From Nectonema munidae (Eukaryota > Nematomorpha > Nectonematoida > Nectonematidae), in NCBI GenBank assembly GCA_030549495.1, contig JAUIRK010000106.1:1383001-1447000 (forward strand): a stretch of 64,000 bases of DNA, written 5' to 3'. A program made the position numbers and the translations under genes. A model generated the notes under the pieces. It did no database searches and had not been told where the DNA came from. It saw only the letters and a program-made list of their open reading frames with translations. Positions 35,451 to 46,269 of the stretch are shown one piece after another; the stretch's first letter is position 1, and each line of letters begins with the position of its first letter.

Positions 35451-36624
35451 TTGTTGTTAACCGAGTTGGTATTATGCACGTGTGCTTAATTCATTTGTTT
35501 AAACCATTTTGCGTTATTGTTCCTGTGAAGGACCGCAAACAAAATCGAATTTTCAATGGAAATCAATAGGGGTTAGTCAAAATCGTCTGCTTTAGGCGAA
35601 CTAAAATTGGTTAAGGACAATTCGCGAAAAACGCCTTTGGATACCCTTATTCACGCACTCCTTTTGAACAGTAGAATTTAATCCAATTTAACAATAGTGA
35701 AATTTACTCAAATTGCAAACACCACTATAGCGAGGTTGCAGTGAAGCCGTAATAAACTATTTCTCTATTTTCAAAATGGGTTTAGGCTATACTGAAATCA
35801 TTGCAGTTTACGGAAAGCTCTAACTTTTACCATTTCTGAAATGACCGATTATTTTCCTTAATGAATATTTGTTGCCTATATTTATGGTGTTGCCTCCCTT
35901 AACCCTTTCTAGCAAAATGGGCGACCTGTTACCCACCAAATGAAAAAACGTCGGCTTGAAGTTTTATGAAAATTCATCCAAAAAGAAAAACAATATTTTT
36001 TTCGAAAACTGATACCTGAAAGCGGGGTTTTGGAGGCGCACGTGTTGATTCGTCGGATCCGGGGCGTATTAATTTTGCGATTTAGACTCTCATTTTAAAA
36101 ATAGTGTTATTCATAACTATTAGATTAAAAAATAAATTCATAGTGCACTATTTTATATTTATTTATATATTTATTTTTACCTATGCAAAAACGCAACATA
36201 AAAAATCTTTAGCATTTTGGTCTAATGTTGTGTTTTTGCAACTCATAGAAAAAGGCTGAAAAATTCTATAAAATTGAAGAATGAACTTTTTTATTGTCCA
36301 AATACCTTGTAAAGGAATAAAGCTCAGTTTGTGAGTAGGAAATTAATCTAGTTTTTGAATGCTATTGTTTTGTCTTAGATAAAATGTTATAAGACAATAA
36401 TTTGGAAATTTTTTGAAGGCAATGTAAGAAAGACACTAAACTATTAGAAACCAATTAAACATTTTAATAAACTATATTGAAGAAAATAGATAAAACATTG
36501 TGCGTTGCAGCATAAAGCATACGTGTGTACGATTCAGAGCATCTTTCAATAACCATCTAAAATCCGCATTCTCAAACCACCTTGAAATATGGTACATGTC
36601 ACTACACTTTTAATAGTTATAAAT
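35451..36624. other. Spacer with a small hairpin
   Basis: No gene. The stretch 35505-35640 contains AATCGTCTGCTTTAGGCG, possibly a degraded MITE of the same family. A hairpin with 16-bp arms (36184-36199 and 36225-36240, one mismatch, TGCAAAAACGCAACAT) lies in an otherwise AT-rich stretch. Confidence 0.45.
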
Positions 36625-37120
36625 CAGTGTTTCCCAACGCGTACGCACGTGCGACCTTGTGGAGATGCTAAAAAGCTTCGGACCCCCTGCTATAAGCAGC
36701 GCGATTAATAACTTTATTGTCTGTGAAGGAAAAGGAAAGAAATATATAATCTAAAATTCTTTTGGAGGTTTCAACAGGCATTTAGCTACCCATTTACGAC
36801 CAATGTTCCTATTTTGGAACATAAGTAATTTCATCTTCGTCTGCTTTTTTCAATGACTTTGAATATAAATCGTCTGCGTTTTTTTAGATATCGTCTGCTT
36901 TGCTTGGTCTTAAATGGGTTATTAATGCGATATCTGCAGTTGTACTTGAGCAGCAAGCTTTAGAATCCATATCATGTCATCTCTAACAAGGAATCTGTCT
37001 CTATTTCTTGTTTCTAAATTTATAAGAGTTGAAAACCCTTTCTCACACTTGTAGGTAGAAGCAAATGTAACAAGGACACTCAATACTCTTTCCATGCTGA
37101 CTTGCCTAGGACAGAAGTTG
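36625..37120 (-). mobile_element. hAT terminal fragment containing a nested MITE
   Basis: CAGTGTTTCCCAACGCG at 36625 is a typical hAT end. The minus-strand frame from about 37115 to 36925 reads LVTFASTYKCEKGFSTL then INLETRNRDRFL, the C-terminal region of ZBED5/SCAND3-like hAT transposases, ending in a stop near 36930. The opposite end is missing. A TTAA-type MITE (36789-36918) is inserted between the gene end and the terminus. Confidence 0.75.
36789..36918. mobile_element. TTAA MITE (CCCATTTA family), copy 2
   Basis: Starts CCCATTTACGACCAATG and ends TCTTAAATGGG, followed by TTAT. The left flank no longer reads TTAA. The interior carries the hairpin TGTTCCTATTTTGGAACA and three GTCTGC boxes (reverse of GCAGAC). 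Nearly identical to the copy interrupted at 40324-41141. Confidence 0.82.
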
Positions 37121-37439
37121 CAGTCGCAAAATTACAAATAGGTGGAGTCAGACTGACTCCAAAAATTCTAAATAAGTGGATTCGGAGTCGCAAAATATTG
37201 GGATCAAATCGGGTTGAGAGGTTCGTTTCCATGTTATTCCCCGATCTAAGAAACTTAATTTGAGTTTGTATTTGTTCAAACGCCTTTTGGTGTTTATTTC
37301 GATGCCTATCGTTTTCTAATATTTCACAATTCGCAATAAAATGTTTTATATATTGTATCTTTCATAAATACACATGGCATCAATTTCTACGCACTCCGGG
37401 CAATAAATGTGGAGTTAATTCATTTTGCTTTTTATTTAG

Positions 37440-37523
37440 ATGAAGCGTTGCGGTTGCGGTTCTTCTGTGTTTTTTAAATATCAACCAGCTCTTCTTGTTT
37501 TTAATTGTTTTATTTCTTTTTGA
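37440..37523 (+). promoter_or_regulatory. Upstream open reading frame in TSC22 5' leader
   Basis: ATG at 37440 opens 27 codons (MKRCGCGSSVFFKYQ...) and stops at 37521-37523, nine bases before the main ATG at 37532. The polypyrimidine stretch and AG just before it (37426-37439) could also be a 3' splice site joining an upstream leader exon. If transcribed, the short frame could limit translation of the main frame. Confidence 0.4.
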
Positions 37524-37531
37524 CACACGAA

Positions 37532-39807
37532 ATGTCTGTTATCAAAAGCATGGCAAATAAGAAAAAGAGTTACTTCCAAATAACAAGTGTTCAAGAAGTT
37601 AGTGATCCCGACATCACATCTCCCATCAATGAATTTGAAGCTATTACAGATGCCTCCTCTATTATTTCAGATGAAACTTCTTCAATTAATTTAAACACAA
37701 CGACAGGTTGTATTGCTAATCATCATTCCCCCAATAACACCACGATTTCAAACTTGCCATGCTCTACAATAACTATGACAACTAGTCCGCCGTGTGTGAC
37801 GTCATCGTCAGTTAACCCCTGCCGTTTCAAAATCATTAAAATCCCGCAAGGTCCGTACAAAAGAGATCGCTGGACGTGTATGGACATTCCCGAATCTACT
37901 GAGGGAGAGACCGCATCTGGGAATTCATCTGCCTCTAGTTCTCTATATATGACTCCATTTGACGCCTTTACTTCTTCTCAGCATTCCGTAATTTCTGATT
38001 GCCTTGTTCGCAAATCTTCTAGCGAAAATATCAGTGTTGCTACTTCTAACTTCGCTCCTATGAACAGGCCTACTAGTATTTCTGCTTTAGATGCTGTGAG
38101 TCAGAGTGTCACTCTTAGCAAACCTCTAATCACGAGCGCCTCGCTGCCTCCGCCGCCATGCTCCTTTGACCACAACCTCGTTGAACAACACTTAGTTGAT
38201 GCATTTAACAAGCCACAATTCACTTTGGACAAGTTGTAAGCTTTCAACTGCTTAATTTAATACTTTCAACAATATTTCATTTTTTCAGTACCGCATCAAT
38301 AATGGATGTTAAAATTGAAAACAAAATTGAACAAGCTTTAGTAAGTTTTTTTACCTTTTTTTATTTTATTTTTTGTAAAATCAGAAGTTATAACAAAGCC
38401 AAAAATATTCCTTTTTGTAGCATATCGATCTAACCCTTTCCTTTAATGCCCAATGATAAACACGATTATTTTTCAAAAACATTGGCCTTAAAGAAAGGAT
38501 GGCTGCGTAGTCGTGAGTCAGTTTTATTTTTTAAATAATATAAAAAGTAGGCTTAATTTTTGTAAACATAGAGTGACCCTTTTTTGGATTTTTTTGTAGT
38601 CGGATTCAGGTCTTTTCCTCCCACCCTGCGTTAAGGGGTGCTGTTTGTGCACGTGCATTAGAAGATTGTTTAACCCTTCGATGTGTAACTTTTTTCTGAT
38701 GGACCTATTTTAAAGTTTAGATATTTGGGTCGTATCACTGAAAAATGAGATGATACGAGTGATCGGGTGACCTGTAAATTTATCGGCCAGTTAATTTTTT
38801 TACAATTCGTAGATGATTTTACAAATATATTTTTTAGTGTGTGTATGTGTATGAATAAAATAAAGTGTTCATATTTTTAAAAACTAAAAAATAGATTTGT
38901 AAAATCTTTTTATACAAAATTTCTTTGTAATTAAAAAAATCTAAATAATAATATAATATATATAAAAATTATTTGCCTATGATTTATTTTTTTCTCAGTT
39001 CTAAGACTAAGGATAATTTTAGAACTACATTTTGAATAAAACAGCGAGTCTTTATAGCCGGGTTTTTAGATCAAAATATTAAACATATTTTTCTCGCTAA
39101 TGTTTCAGTTGTGCTTTAATCTTATTTAAAATACAAAAATTGAGATTATAATGAAGAGCCAGCCACGTTTAACTCAAGCAATAGCCGCTTTATTATACAC
39201 TATTTCATTTCAGGATATCGTGAAAAAACATCTCAAGACATCTATTCAAGAAGATTTAGACATGCTACGTGAACGAATCATAATACTCACCGAAAGTATA
39301 ACAAGACTTGAGTACGAAAATAATTTCTTAAAGGCGCACGCCACACCGGAAACCCTTTCCGTCATGTCGAAAATATTTTACCCGAAGTCTTGCAATCGCT
39401 CCTTAGTTTTCCCACCTTCCAGCAATTCGGCGCCAGCTCTTGCAAGCAATACCAAAAATTACGTTAATAAAGTGTCGAGTTTTTCCAATTTTCCCCTCTT
39501 TTCGTCCTCTATGACAAGTGTGCTTCCACAAAATCCCGTTGCTAAAACTCCACCGCTGGCGACATTCTTTATTCCGAGTTCCAGTGAAAACGTTCAATTG
39601 AATTTTTCGAATTCCTTGTCAACGGCGACTCCGTGTCTTTCCAACAAGTTCTTGACTGAAATAAATCACATGCTTACCAACCCGAGCACTACTAGCAACA
39701 TGATTAAGACTTCTACTCTCAAAAACAGTATTAATAGCAATAATCGTCTTTTGTACCCCGTCTCCAAAAGCGAGGATTCAGCAGCGTCAGCAACTACCAT
39801 TCACTGA
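37532..39807 (+). CDS. TSC22-domain protein (bunched / TSC22D-like), three coding exons
   Basis: Spliced host gene: exons 37532-38235, 38289-38340 and 39214-39807, giving about 449 residues. Introns 38236-38288 (53 bp) and 38341-39213 (873 bp) both obey GT-AG and keep frame. Start: the ATG at 37532 places the long-isoform box 1 (KKKSYFQITSV) at residues 10-20. Box 2 (CRFKIIKI...KRDRWTCMDI) lies near 97-120. Exon 2 encodes the DNKIEQA-like helix (VKIENKIEQAL). Exon 3 opens with the TSC box and leucine zipper (DIVKKHLKTSIQEDLDML through LEYENNFLKAHATPETL), followed by a low-complexity Ser/Asn-rich tail of about 150 residues. TSC22 proteins are dimeric transcriptional or growth regulators. The TSC box departs from the usual VKSHLMFAVREEVEVL, and the protein is short for a long isoform. 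Confidence 0.93.
38289..38340 (+). CDS. TSC22 gene exon 2 (52 bp)
   Basis: Bounded by TTTTTCAG on the left and GTAAGT on the right. The first base completes a Phe codon with the last two bases of exon 1. The remaining 17 codons read TASIMDVKIENKIEQAL and lead straight into DIVKKHL of exon 3. The NKIEQAL helix is the strongly conserved lead-in to the TSC box in all family members. Confidence 0.92.
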
Positions 39808-39918
39808 ATACCATGTTTAAATAATACTCTCCTCATTCACCGTGATGATGCCTGTATTTACAGAGTGATTACAATATACAATGATTACGAACAACTTTGT
39901 TGCAAACAAAATCTCCTA

Positions 39919-39924
39919 AATAAA
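39919..39924 (+). terminator. Poly(A) signal of the TSC22 gene
   Basis: AATAAA 112 bases past the stop codon, the first such hexamer after the coding end. Confidence 0.55.
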
Positions 39925-40323
39925 TGTTTTACCTTTTCTACTTTACACATGCATGCTTTATTTTTCTATCCTCTTTCTGGAATGTATGGCTGCGGGGGCG
40001 GAGCTGAAACCGCGCAAGTAAAAAAGGTATTTGCCCTGATTCATGATATGCGAAAACAGTGACCACTCTATTTCCTTTTATAGCTAAGTGAACAAAGGTA
40101 TAACAGGTATGCAATTCTTTTTAACGTGTTTTTGAAGCTTTGGAATGAATGCTTGGATTTAAATTGATTGAAACATGAGCCATATCATTTTTACTTTTTA
40201 ATATTTTTTTACTCTTCAAAAATTTCTCATTCTCTTTGGCGTTAAAGTTTTAAATATCATCCAAGGAAATACAAAACCTTTTGCATTTAACGGTTACTTT
40301 CTCCAGAAAAAAAATCGTCTTCT
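39925..40323. other. Intergenic region after TSC22
   Basis: No gene or repeat recognised, apart from the possible end of the TSC22 3' untranslated region. Confidence 0.45.
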
Positions 40324-40339
40324 TTAACCTATTTACGAC

Positions 40340-41011
40340 TAGTGTGTCCACTTGGTCTTTTTTTCATTCCCCAGGGAACGAGGACCTCGTAATTTTTGAA
40401 AATTTCCCCGGGGAAGAAAAAGCGATTTTTTTTACAATAAAAACTGTTCAGAAAAGAAAATTTAAAAGTCTCATTTATTGAAAAAAATTTAAATGCATAA
40501 AAGATTTATGTTTAAAAAAATATCTAAGAAAAATTAGAGCGTTCAAAGTTTCATCATTCAACTGGTTTCTTATTTTTGTAGAAAAATAACCTATTGACGA
40601 AAACACTCTTTCGGCATCCACAGAAGTTGGTTTTATGCTCTTTAAATTTTTGAATAAAGTTTCTAAAACTTCGGGCCTCCTATTTTTTTCTAAATAAAGG
40701 TCAAATGTTTTTTTCATTATTTCCTCTATGCTTGAAATCTTGCTTTTAGTTTCACGTTCTTCATTTTCATTAATCTTCAGAAATTCGTCCAATTCCTCCT
40801 TCACGCTTTTCTTCTCTGTTTTTTGGTTGCTAACGATTAATGTTTCATCTTTCTTCTCCGTTACTTCGATATTTTTGTCGTCGGATTCGACAAAATTTTT
40901 TTTTCAAAAATTCCCCGAGGAAATTTAAAAATTTTTTTCGAGGACGAGGATTTTGAAATTTCACGATTCCCCGGGGACTCGAGGACGAGGAATCCCGGGG
41001 TGGACACCCTA
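40340..41011 (-). mobile_element. 672-bp hAT deletion derivative nested in a MITE
   Basis: Ends TAGTGTGTCCAC (left) and TAGGGTGTCCAC (reverse complement of right), with an exact 8-bp duplication TTTACGAC at 40332-40339 and 41012-41019. Subterminal GC-rich motifs (CCCCGGGGA, CGAGGACGAGG) repeat at both ends and stand out against the AT-rich surroundings. Only the 3' part of a transposase is left, so movement depended on an enzyme from elsewhere. Confidence 0.92.
40475..40804 (-). pseudogene. hAT transposase C-terminal dimerisation fragment
   Basis: A 109-codon minus-strand frame ends in SVDAERVFSSIGYFSTKIRN followed by LNDETLNALIFLRYFF, the hAT C-terminal dimerisation region. The catalytic Asp residues and N-terminal zinc finger are missing because of internal deletion. 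The frame is uninterrupted, which suggests a recent deletion derivative. Confidence 0.88.
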
Positions 41012-41141
41012 TTTACGACCAATGTTCCTATTTTGGAACATAAGTAATTTCATCTTCGTCTGCTTTTTTCAATGACTTTGAATATAAATCGTCTGCGTTT
41101 TTTTTAGATATCGTCTGCTTTGCTTGGTCTTAAATGGTTAA

Positions 41142-42423
41142 TTGCCTCCAAAAAAGCAGACGATTAGTCTTAAAAATTCTGGTCCTCAAAGTTTTTAAAA
41201 ATTCTAAAAAAATATTTGTGTGACAGTTCTTTGACGACTAGATTTCTAAGGAATTAAAAACGCCTCCTTTAAATATGTAAAATTCCATCGCCAAACATTT
41301 AGTCTTTAAAATTCTGGTCCTCAGAGTGAAAATAAAGTACGCGATTAGTCTTCGAAAAGCTGGTATTTAACTGATTATACCAGTTGTTTACTTATTTTTA
41401 CATATAATGAATTCGAGACAATCTTTTATTGGGTAGCTCCAGATCAATGTGCTAAAATATTCTTAGCTCTGGCTGCACAACCTTATAATTTTGTACGTGC
41501 TAGATGTGAAGCATCAAGCTATATCTAAAGTGATTCGAAGCATTGTGAATTATTGCGTATTTTTTGCTTCTGACAACTTTCATATGCAGACTTTTCTATT
41601 TTTCAGTAGAATGCTATTGGATAGGAAAGAAAGTATAGATGAAAGTTAATAATACTTGAAGAAACCTAATTTTTGCATTGAACTTAGCAAAGTCTGTTTC
41701 AACACAAGCCTGGATATTGTGTGATGTGAATGTGTACCTGCATTGACATATATAATTGTGTATTTTTCCCATGTTACACACTCACAAGATATAGTGTGTA
41801 CTTGATACTCCTTACTTGTTGCAGCAATAAAATACGTGATTTACTTTTGTTCATAATAACTTTCTTCACTTAGTTTCATTTAAAAAGGATAAACATAGAA
41901 AAATTCAACTTATTCGTTGCTATGTGTTCCATTTTTTTTTACTAAATTTTAATCTTAAGAAATCTTAATTATTTTTTTCAAAATACTTGTGAAATGAGAA
42001 GAGAAAGATGATAAATAAATCAGATGATATTTCAAAGAAGTTTCTGCAAGAAAATCTTTATAGTTTTTGTAAACCAAGTCAAACTGAAATGTTTAATAAA
42101 AATAATTCATAAACAAAATTTATTAAATAAAATGAAAATATGTGTTCAACTACACAACTCACAAAACTCTTTCTTGATTTGTTTCTTTGAACATGTGCTA
42201 TATTACATTCGCTACATCTATTAGACTTTGTTGAATTTTACATATGCTTGATTTTTAGGAGAATCACCCAAACGATAATTTTGATTTCAATGTGTTGATT
42301 CTTGCTTTCCAGTCCTTCACTGGCAAAAGCAACGAGTTTGATATGAAAAACTTTTGGGAATATTTTATAAGCATTCTTTTTCCAAAATATCAAAAATATA
42401 TCAAGTTTTTTTTGGAGCAACTT
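41142..42423. other. Spacer with a degraded MITE piece
   Basis: 41255-41325 (CCTCCTTTAAATATGTAAAATTC, given in parts: CCTCCTTTAAATATG, and ATTCTGGTCCTCAGAG) resembles the right half of the MITE at 62453-62575. Another TCTGGTCCTCAAAG end lies near 41180. No gene seen. A weak 67-codon open frame (about 42259-42462) runs into the duplicated block described at 42424. Confidence 0.4.
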
Positions 42424-42530
42424 CCAACTTTTCAAAGTGAATGTTGCCTCTTATAAACATATCCTTGCAGCAAGATTTTCATGGAAACGTTAGATTCAAG
42501 CACCTTTCAAACATGGAAGGTTGGAATCAA
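42424..42530. repeat. Chimeric patch of two local duplications
   Basis: 42424-42467 is identical over 44 bp to 44062-44105 (inside the hAT at 43283-44586). 42475-42530 is identical over 56 bp to 45826-45881. The two source loci are 1.7 kb apart, and here they are joined with only 7 bp between them. All are in the same orientation. Confidence 0.85.
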
Positions 42531-43282
42531 TGTTTTTGTTTTGGAGGGATTCTATTTTGAAGTGAACAATTCATTAATAAGTAGTTAGTCGAACTTATCT
42601 AATGAAATAAACCGTTAATTTAGGAATTTTCAAACTTATCCGGCCCATTACCCAAATTTAACCTTTGGAGGGATCAATTGCCTCTTGCCTCCTAAATTTT
42701 TTAATTGAGTTTATATCTATGTTACTGCATACTTTTTATACAATTAATATATCCATGAATATAATTTATGTTACCCTTTTACCAATACAATTTTTTGTGC
42801 CTCACGAATAGTATAAAGTTTCTTTGTGTTTGTATTTACACACATTTTCATATGAAACGAGTCCCTAAAATTTTATTAAAGGAATCAATATCACAATGGT
42901 CATCCCCAAACTGGTTGCAAACGAGGTAATCTTGCCATGCGCTAAACCAAGAATCACTTCTTTCGTCGTACCAAAGAAAAACCATATAACACATCTGGTG
43001 CCTAACTTCCCTTTTTCAAAAGATGTTCAAAAAGCCGAAAATTAAACTGCCTTTACCTTCGTACTATTCCTAAGAAATGGACTTGAGATACAATAATTGC
43101 CCTCTCCATCGCGTTCTACGGTATCCGAATTTGAAAAGGTTACCGAGACTTGTTCATCATCAACGCAGGGAAAGGCAACACATGCTTTCAACCGCCTCCA
43201 TATGGGGGCAAACTTCTCCCTTTCAGTTCTATAAATCTTACTCGGCTCGTCTAAAATCAGAAAAATCAGCTATGATCTACAC
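42531..43282. other. Spacer with a less AT-rich patch
   Basis: 42890-43270 is of higher complexity, with an open frame at 43077-43292 encoding an arginine-rich peptide (HHQRRERQHM) and another short one at 42896-43045. No family is recognised; it may be an old transposon fragment or an unrecognised exon. Confidence 0.35.
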
Positions 43283-44586
43283 CAGGGGTTAGACAACCTA
43301 GGTCCATATGGACTCAGGCGTGCATGTAATATTTCTGGGGGTCCACATGTGGAATATAACAAATTGGGTGTCCACGGTGATATTTTGGTGTTCCATGAAG
43401 AAAACCAATTCAGAGCGTTTTGGTTTTTTAATTTCTATTTTTAATATCATAATTTATTTATTTTTCTCCTTATATTTCAATTTTAAAATAGCTTGATATT
43501 TTTTCTGAGACTAAATACAACTGAAGTTTACTAATTCCATCCCCAATTGCAAGGAAAATGAGTGGCAATCTGCATGAAGGCCTTACTGTTATGATAAAAT
43601 TAGTTAACCATATTAAGTCAAATTTTCTACGAGAGCGCCTTTTTCATTAATTATGTAATCAAAATGTAGAAGAGTTTGAGTGCCTTGTATTAAATAATTA
43701 GGTAAGACCGTTATCAAGAGGGAATTATTTACAACGATTCATTGTAATTTGGGTGCGTTTTCTTGCTAACACACAACTTGGAGAACAACTACTTTGCAAT
43801 AAATCTGATGTATTTTACTTATTGGATATATTTGAAAACTTGAATTCAACTCCAAGGAAAAGGATCTGATTTCATCATATCTAGTAAAAGTGCTTTTACC
43901 AGGAAACTACATTTGTATAAAAATAATGTTATGCGCCGTACATTTGAACAGATTACTTGTTTGTCCTATGTTAGCAGCGATTTGCACTATGAATTGCTAC
44001 ATATGGTGAATATTTGGAAAATATGCCAACACGGTTTGGTGACCTACTCATGATGGATATTCCAACTTTTCAAAGTGAATGTTGCCTCTTATAAACATAT
44101 CCTTGGAAAAATAACGCGTGCAAATTTCAAAGATTGGAAGTATAATATATGGGAAACAAATGATATTGCTACAAAGTACCCAACACTGTGGGATAAAGCC
44201 CAGCTCTACGTTATTGCTTTTCCAGGATCTTGTCTTGTGGAATCAGGGTTTCGTCAGATATAAATAAACTCGAAGAGCAGCATCAACGACAGTGATTTGA
44301 TTGAATAAATCGCCTTCATTTTTTATAATCACACACTTTTCTCAAAGTTTAACTTAAATTCTAACTGGTGTGCATAAATAAATTCTCCTGTCAATTCAAT
44401 TGTTGAATTGCATCAAGTCACCTTTCATTTAAAAGTAAGGCTTAACTATATACCGTTTCTTTGATTATATTATGTAAAGCCTTTACTTTTTTATTATTAA
44501 ATAATGGAGTAGGGTTTTCTTTTATCCAATATCAAAAAAAGAAGAAGGGAAAAGAGACAATGGGTAAAAAAGGTTGAGAACAACTG
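43283..44586 (+). mobile_element. hAT element, internally decayed (1304 bp)
   Basis: Starts CAGGGGTTAGACAACC. The right end read in reverse is CAGTTGTTCTCAACC. Flanking octamers ATCTACAC (43275-43282) and ATCTACAT (44587-44594) match at 7 of 8. The plus-strand frame 44075-44263 contains YPTLWDKAQLYVIAFPGSCL followed by VESGF, the C-terminal region of SCAND3/ZBED-like hAT transposases. The rest of the gene is lost or unreadable. Confidence 0.85.
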
Positions 44587-44594
44587 ATCTACAT

Positions 44595-46261
44595 GAACGC
44601 TTTCCTGAAATTTCTGGGGGACCAATGTAATATCGCCATCAATAGGTTGAGTGAATGCTAAAAGTTTCCAAGTTAAGAATAACAGGAATCAATAATAATA
44701 ATCAATGTACTACACATAAAATGGTTGGCGCCATAAGGTAAAATATCTATCATATAAATCAAGAATGTGAAGATATAAATCAAGAATGTGCAAAGTGACA
44801 ATTCAAGGTTTTGCATGCACGCTTTTATGTGCCTATCAAAAAAGGAAAGAAGTTGAGACTAGGGATTGGAATGATATAGAAGATCGATCTGAGAGAAAAA
44901 AGTAAGAGAATTTGGATTATATCAGCCTACACACCACAAGCTTGTTGTATGGAAGAGGAAGAAACTTTCATAAGATTTAAGTGGTGGAGAGTGAAAACCT
45001 GAGTATTGTAATGGAAGCCTGGGAAAAGAAAAAGGTGGGTTCAAGAGTGTACATGGAGGGTATCGTCATCTAAGTGGCAACTTTTTTTTAGATATAGCCC
45101 AAAGAAAAGAGCTATTTATTTGTAATATTCAAAGCACAGAAGAAACCTCTATCACGAAAGGAAGAAAACTTACCTAGACTGTACGTTGTTTAACGAATCC
45201 TAAAGGCTTTTTGTCAAGATAAACGGAATCTTCATTTTTGCAACTCATAGAAAAAAAGGATTGAAAGCAATTTGCTCGCATTTTGTGGGCCTTTAGGAAA
45301 TAATAGTGTTCCGAAAGATTCAAGTAAAACACACCTGCACTACTTACACTTTGGATCATTTTAACGACTTGAATATAAAAATGTTTGTAAATTTTTCAAT
45401 TTCATTTTCAATGCTTCTGTATTTCCCAAGTTTGATACTTTCAAGCTAATTCACTTTTTCACTGATATTCATTTACTAATTGGAGTGCAAATTAGGTATT
45501 TATTTATTACCCATCAAAAGATGAATATTTAAACGCTTATGTTTCATAGATTTTTTAAACCTTTTTTAGACTCTTGTTATTGAGATTAGTTTTGTAACTA
45601 GCTTTCTTACTATACAATTAATCTTTATAGTTTATTGTTTTTTTATCGTTACACTTTTCAACTTAACAGAATAATCTAATTTCAAAAATACGGCCACCAT
45701 ATTATTCAGAGCTACAACGGTTTGTTGGCAGAGATGATCTATTAGCTCCTGTAAAATATAGTTCAGATACTTTTTTCATCTTTAAAAGAATTTTTGACTG
45801 GCTCCAGAAATCATAGCTGTTGTTGATTTTCATGGAAACGTTAGATTCAAGCACCTTTCAAACATGGAAGGTTGGAATCAAAGTTTATTTGGTTCACGGT
45901 TATTGTGGAAATGATGTGTTAACAGATTGGTCTATGTTGGAAGTAAGACATTGCAAAAAAGTTAATTAGAAATGTCTATCATTCTGGTCGAAATACAACA
46001 TCCGATTATTATTTTAGTTCAAGTGACTTCGTGGATAATTTATTTAAAAATACATCTTTCATTGGAACTGATGTACTAAAAAATAGAAGTTTGTTTTTTA
46101 ATAGCAAGATGCTGATTATATTTATTCAAAAATAAAGAAACCTTGTCTTCATTTTGTGATAAGAACAAAAAACAGTAATTCTATTGATTCTTACGAAAAG
46201 TGTTCTGTTAATTCTTTATTTTCATCTTCATATCGCATGACACTAACGCCTTCGTCAATGA
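44595..46261. other. Spacer, no gene supported
   Basis: A 21-bp unit (GATATAAATCAAGAATGTG core) is repeated twice in tandem near 44755-44795. 44850-45120 is purine-rich. 45826-45881 is the source or sister of the duplicated block at 42475. 45660-46140 may be an unrecognised old element. No reliable coding region. Confidence 0.35.
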
Positions 46262-46269
46262 GTCTAGGC

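Larger units (their letters stand above)
40324..41141. mobile_element. TTAA MITE (CCCATTTA family), copy 3, split by a hAT
   Basis: TTAA at 40324-40327 and 41138-41141. The left piece (CCTATTTACGAC, 40328-40339) and right piece (from 41020) form a 138-bp MITE once the hAT at 40340-41011 and one 8-bp duplication are removed, the same length as the copy at 57390-57527. The right part is nearly identical to the copy at 36789-36918. Confidence 0.9.

Noticed and set aside
39403-39597. Minus-strand frame antisense to TSC22 exon 3
   Set aside because: Shadow of the coding exon on the opposite strand.
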